64,000 nt of DNA from Caldichromatium japonicum (GTDB lineage Bacteria > Pseudomonadota > Gammaproteobacteria > Chromatiales > Chromatiaceae): positions 2,676,501-2,740,500 of the forward strand of contig NZ_CP048029.1 of NCBI RefSeq assembly GCF_011290485.1. Direction: 5' to 3'. The notes below the pieces were generated by a model. That model ran no database searches and was not told the DNA's origin. It was given only the letters and a program-made list of their open reading frames with translations. Within the stretch, counting starts at the first letter, position 1, and every line of letters starts with the position of its first letter. Positions 61,081-64,000 of this stretch are shown piece after piece. Position numbers and translations under genes: made by a program.

Positions 61081-63345
61081 ATGGGGTGTTCTCGTGCCTA
61101 TGGTTTGTGCATGGTGTTGAGTCTCTCGGTCTTGGTGATGCTCGCTTGCCCAGCCGCTAAGCCCTTTGCCGCCGAGCGCCCCAAGATCGGTCTGGCGCTC
61201 TCTGGCGGTGGGGCGCGCGGCGCCGCCCATATCGGTGTACTCAAGGTGCTCGAAGCCCTTCAGATCCCGATCGACTATATCGCCGGCACCTCGATGGGTG
61301 CGATCGTCGGCGGGCTCTATGCGATAGGACTCTCGCCTGCCGAGATCGAGCAGATCGTGGCGGAGATCGACTGGACTGAGATCTTCAACGATCAGGCCGA
61401 CCGACCCTCACAGCGCATGCGCCACAAATTTGAGGATCGCAATACCCTCATCCAGACGCGCCCCGGGGTCCAAGAGGACAAACGCAAGGTCAATCTGACA
61501 CCGGCGCTTATCCAGGGTCAGAAATTGGACCTGGCCCTGCGCCGCTATACCCTGCCAGCGCGCCGGATTCAGAACTTCGACCAGTTGCGCATCCCCTATC
61601 GGGCGGTAGCGACCGATGTCGTGACCGGTGAGGCGGTGATCCTCGACAAAGGCGATCTGGCGACTGCCATTCGCGCCAGCATGGCGGTGCCTGCGGTCTT
61701 CGCCCCCGTCGAGATCGGCGATCGCCTGCTGGTCGATGGGGGGCTTGCCATGAACCTGCCTGTGAGCATCGTGCGCACCATGGGCGCAGAGATCATCATC
61801 GCAGTCGATGTGAGCGGCCCGCGGCGCGAGCGCGAGGAGATCACAGATGTCTTTTCCATGCTCGATCAGATCGCTAGCCTCATCACCTGGCGCAATACCC
61901 AGGAGCAGATCGAAACGCTCTCGCCGCGCGATATCCTGATCACGCCGGCATTGGGATCCGAGGTGCTCGCCAATGAGTTCACCAAGATGCCCCGAGCAAT
62001 CTCCCTCGGCGAACAGGCGGCCCGGGCGCTGCATCCAAGGCTCGCAACTCTGGCCCTGCCGCCGGACCGCTATGCCGCCTATCGCGCCCAAAACCCGCAG
62101 GCGGCTTACCAGGAACAACCGATCATCCGCGCCATCCGCATCGACAACCGCTCGCGCCTGTCTGAGCGCCTGATCAGCGAGCGCATCTGGACTAAACCGG
62201 GCGAGCGCCTTGATCCGGCAGCCATCGAGCGCCAGATCGCCCAGATCTATGATCTCGATGACTTCGAGTCGGTCCGCTATTACCTGGAAAACCAGAGCGA
62301 CGGGGAGGCAACCCTGGTGATCGTTGCCCACGAAAAGTCCTGGGGCACGAGCTCGCTGCAGGCAGGGCTCGAGTTTTCCTCGACCACTGCGGGCGATTCG
62401 CGCTTCAACATCGGGCTCGCCTATACGCGGCTCCCGCTCAATGCATTCAACGGCGAATGGCGCATCCAAACGCAGCTTGGTGAGGAACCCGCCCTTTATA
62501 CTAGCCTCTACCAGCCGCTCGATCCGCTCGAACGCTGGTATCTGGGCCTGGGCGTCGGTTATCTGAACGAAAATCTCATGCTCTTTGAGCCGAATGTCCA
62601 TAACCGCCCGATCGCCGAATATCAGCTCGCGCGCACCGGCGGCGAGCTTGAACTGGGGCGCAATCTCGGCAATTGGGGGCGGCTCGGGGTCCGGTATGGT
62701 CGATTCTGGGGGCAGGCCGAACAGCGGATCGGGGATGTACACTATCCGGACTATGAGTTCGATCTCGGCGAGCTCGGCCTGCGTTTTACCTTGGATACCC
62801 TCGACAACCTAAGCCTGCCGCGCCAGGGCTGGTTGATCGAGACCAGGCTGCTCGGGTCGCGCACCGAGCTCGGCGCCTCGGCCGATTATGATCAGTTCAG
62901 CCTAGACCTGCTCCATGCCCAAACCCTTGGGCCGGACAGTCTGTTGTTGGGCTTGGGTTTTGCCGGCGATCTCGGCGGCGAGACCCCGCCCCAGTCCTAT
63001 CAGCGTCTCGGCGGGTTCTTAAACCTCTCTGGCTTCAATCAAAACGAGCTCTTGGGGATCTATCGAGGGCTAGCGCGCGCCATCTATCTCCACGACCTCA
63101 AGACGCCATTGCTGAAGACCTATGCGGGGGCCTCGCTTGAGGTCGGAAACGTCTGGGCCGAGCGCAGCCAAATCGGCTGGGAAGGCCTGCGCCTGGCCGG
63201 AAGCCTGTTTTTAGGCGCAGATACCCCGATCGGGCCTCTGTATCTGGGTTATGGTCAGGCCGATGGGGGCTATGGGGCGCTGTACCTCTTGCTCGGACGG
63301 CCCTGGGGCGGTTTGCGCGAGGGTATCGGCACGACCTATTATTGA
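61081..63345 (+). CDS. Patatin-like phospholipase with POTRA and beta-barrel (PlpD type)
   Basis: 754 residues from the ATG at 61081 after CGGAG. A signal peptide (MVLSLSVLVMLACPAAK) is followed by the patatin domain: GGGARG at 42-47, GTSMG with Ser71, DGG with Asp219. Next come a POTRA-like segment (IRAIRIDNRSRLSERLISER) and a BamA/Omp85-type 16-strand barrel ending LYLGYGQADG. This is the type Vd autotransporter layout, placing a lipase at the outer membrane. The stop TGA (63343-63345) lies within the IS630 end, so the original C-terminus may have been one or two residues different. Confidence 0.92.
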   Translation: MGCSRAYGLCMVLSLSVLVMLACPAAKPFAAERPKIGLALSGGGARGAAHIGVLKVLEALQIPIDYIAGTSMGAIVGGLYAIGLSPAEIEQIVAEIDWTEIFNDQADRPSQRMRHKFEDRNTLIQTRPGVQEDKRKVNLTPALIQGQKLDLALRRYTLPARRIQNFDQLRIPYRAVATDVVTGEAVILDKGDLATAIRASMAVPAVFAPVEIGDRLLVDGGLAMNLPVSIVRTMGAEIIIAVDVSGPRREREEITDVFSMLDQIASLITWRNTQEQIETLSPRDILITPALGSEVLANEFTKMPRAISLGEQAARALHPRLATLALPPDRYAAYRAQNPQAAYQEQPIIRAIRIDNRSRLSERLISERIWTKPGERLDPAAIERQIAQIYDLDDFESVRYYLENQSDGEATLVIVAHEKSWGTSSLQAGLEFSSTTAGDSRFNIGLAYTRLPLNAFNGEWRIQTQLGEEPALYTSLYQPLDPLERWYLGLGVGYLNENLMLFEPNVHNRPIAEYQLARTGGELELGRNLGNWGRLGVRYGRFWGQAEQRIGDVHYPDYEFDLGELGLRFTLDTLDNLSLPRQGWLIETRLLGSRTELGASADYDQFSLDLLHAQTLGPDSLLLGLGFAGDLGGETPPQSYQRLGGFLNLSGFNQNELLGIYRGLARAIYLHDLKTPLLKTYAGASLEVGNVWAERSQIGWEGLRLAGSLFLGADTPIGPLYLGYGQADGGYGALYLLLGRPWGGLREGIGTTYY

Positions 63346-63781
63346 TAAGAAACACATGCTTTTGAAATTGAGTGAGCTGTCCTGATGTCGTGGGCATGGA
63401 AAGACGAGACATGAGATTGCTGTCGTTTGCGGCGCGCGAAGAGCGGCGGCGTAGCTGGAGGTATGAAGCGATAGGCGCGCAGAGGGGATTGTTGGGCGCA
63501 GGGGTGTTCGACATCTGCAAAGGCTATGGGCGCGAAGGGGCCCAAGGACAAGGGGGGTGGGCGCAAGGTGGGTGAGAAGCGGGCGCTGTTGGCGGAGCAG
63601 GACGCCCAGATACGCAAGCTCATCTGCGCGCAGGCGCCCTCCCGCGCCAAGGGCGATCTGAAGAAGGCGACCGTCAGCCACCTGCGCCGCCTTCTCAATT
63701 CCCCCCAACGCGTCATGCGCTACTTCCAGCATCCCAAGCTCCATGATGCCGCGTAATACAAGTTTATTGGTTTCGGATCAA
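63342..63781 (+). mobile_element. IS630-family derivative, copy 4 (440 bp, most deleted)
   Basis: TTGATAAGAAACACATG to GGTTTCGGATCAA, flanked by TA on both sides (63340-63341 and 63782-63783). It keeps the N-terminal part, the frameshift point and KRALLAEQDAQIRKLIC, then jumps straight to AQAPSRAKGDLKKATV and the C-terminus. The whole DDE core is gone. Confidence 0.88.
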
Positions 63782-63783
63782 TA

Positions 63784-64000
63784 GCTGATCGCTGGGATCC
63801 GAGCAGCCGCCTGTGTTCGGTCTGTGGTTGGGAGAATGAGATGTTGGCGTTGAAGGATCGGGAATGGACGTGTCCTCAATGCGGCACGCGCCATGATCGG
63901 GACATCAATGCCGCGCTCAATCTCAAACGGCTGGCAACCGCAACTGCCCTACCCGTGGCGAGTCCGTCCGGTAACGGCGGAGCTACAGCAGAGAGGGTCT
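63784..64000 (+). pseudogene. TnpB C-terminal fragment running off the window
   Basis: Reads [36 protein letters not shown] and [10 protein letters not shown], the zinc finger and final RuvC Asp motif (HDRDINAA) of TnpB. The upstream part is absent; IS630 copy 4 lies directly before it. Its sequence matches the remnants at 14041-14270 and 15748-15866. Confidence 0.7.

Noticed and set aside
61408-62742. 444-codon minus-strand frame inside the patatin/barrel gene
   Set aside because: It is an antisense shadow with no recognisable domain. The plus-strand gene is fully supported by motifs.

Overview
The window comes from a purple sulfur bacterium of the Chromatiaceae (Gammaproteobacteria). It carries a reaction-centre H subunit, a near-complete bacteriochlorophyll operon, LH2 antenna genes, PpsR, cytochrome c' and a ChpA/PilJ pilus chemosensory system, in GC-rich DNA. 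From memory, the H-subunit and LH2 sequences look closest to the Allochromatium/Thermochromatium group. The species cannot be fixed from the sequence alone.

Layout. 1-6371: end of pilJ and the giant chpA. 6372-9118: a mobile patch with an IS1182-type remnant, an mrr restriction gene that looks like an integron cassette and is broken by an amber codon, and a deleted IS630 copy. 9236-11640: rsmE, a DUF423 protein, remnants of an IS607-type recombinase and a HIRAN protein, then rpmB-rpmG. 11987-16978: a broken 5'-nucleotidase and a nest of IS630, tnpB and IS607 tnpA fragments. 16979-20987: a Sel1-type lipoprotein and a PAS-containing chemoreceptor. 21074-26601: tRNA-Gln, rplM-rpsI, ferredoxin-like and glycolate-oxidase-like Fe-S proteins, coq7, pcnB and tRNA-Glu. 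26739-29772: pucBA with a PpsR-type promoter, and the preQ0 operon queC-queD-queE. 29866-34331: cytochrome b561, cytochrome c', hypA, a CHAD protein and hcp.

34344-53634 is the photosynthesis cluster. The minus strand reads bchF-bchN-bchB-bchH-bchL-bchM, then puhA-puhB-puhC, an unknown acidic protein, puhE, hemN and bchJ. Most neighbours overlap stop to start, which points to translational coupling. The plus strand reads ppsR-bchG-bchP plus a small membrane protein. The bchF/ppsR divergent region holds a candidate operator-promoter. The usual PucC-family genes (lhaA beside puhA, the pucC-like gene between bchG and bchP) are absent here.

53781-63345: tRNA-Arg, coaX, birA, an M61 peptidase, an RRM protein, an H-NS-like protein, queA, a NamZ-type muramidase and a patatin/beta-barrel protein. 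The last gene takes its stop codon from a fourth IS630 derivative. The window ends in a tnpB fragment.

No single wholly new system stands out. The best leads are the probable attC-bounded mrr cassette, the family of four differently deleted IS630 derivatives sharing one frameshift, the tandem PpsR sites on the pucBA promoter, the three-repeat QueD with split active-site motifs, and the unknown puh-operon protein.
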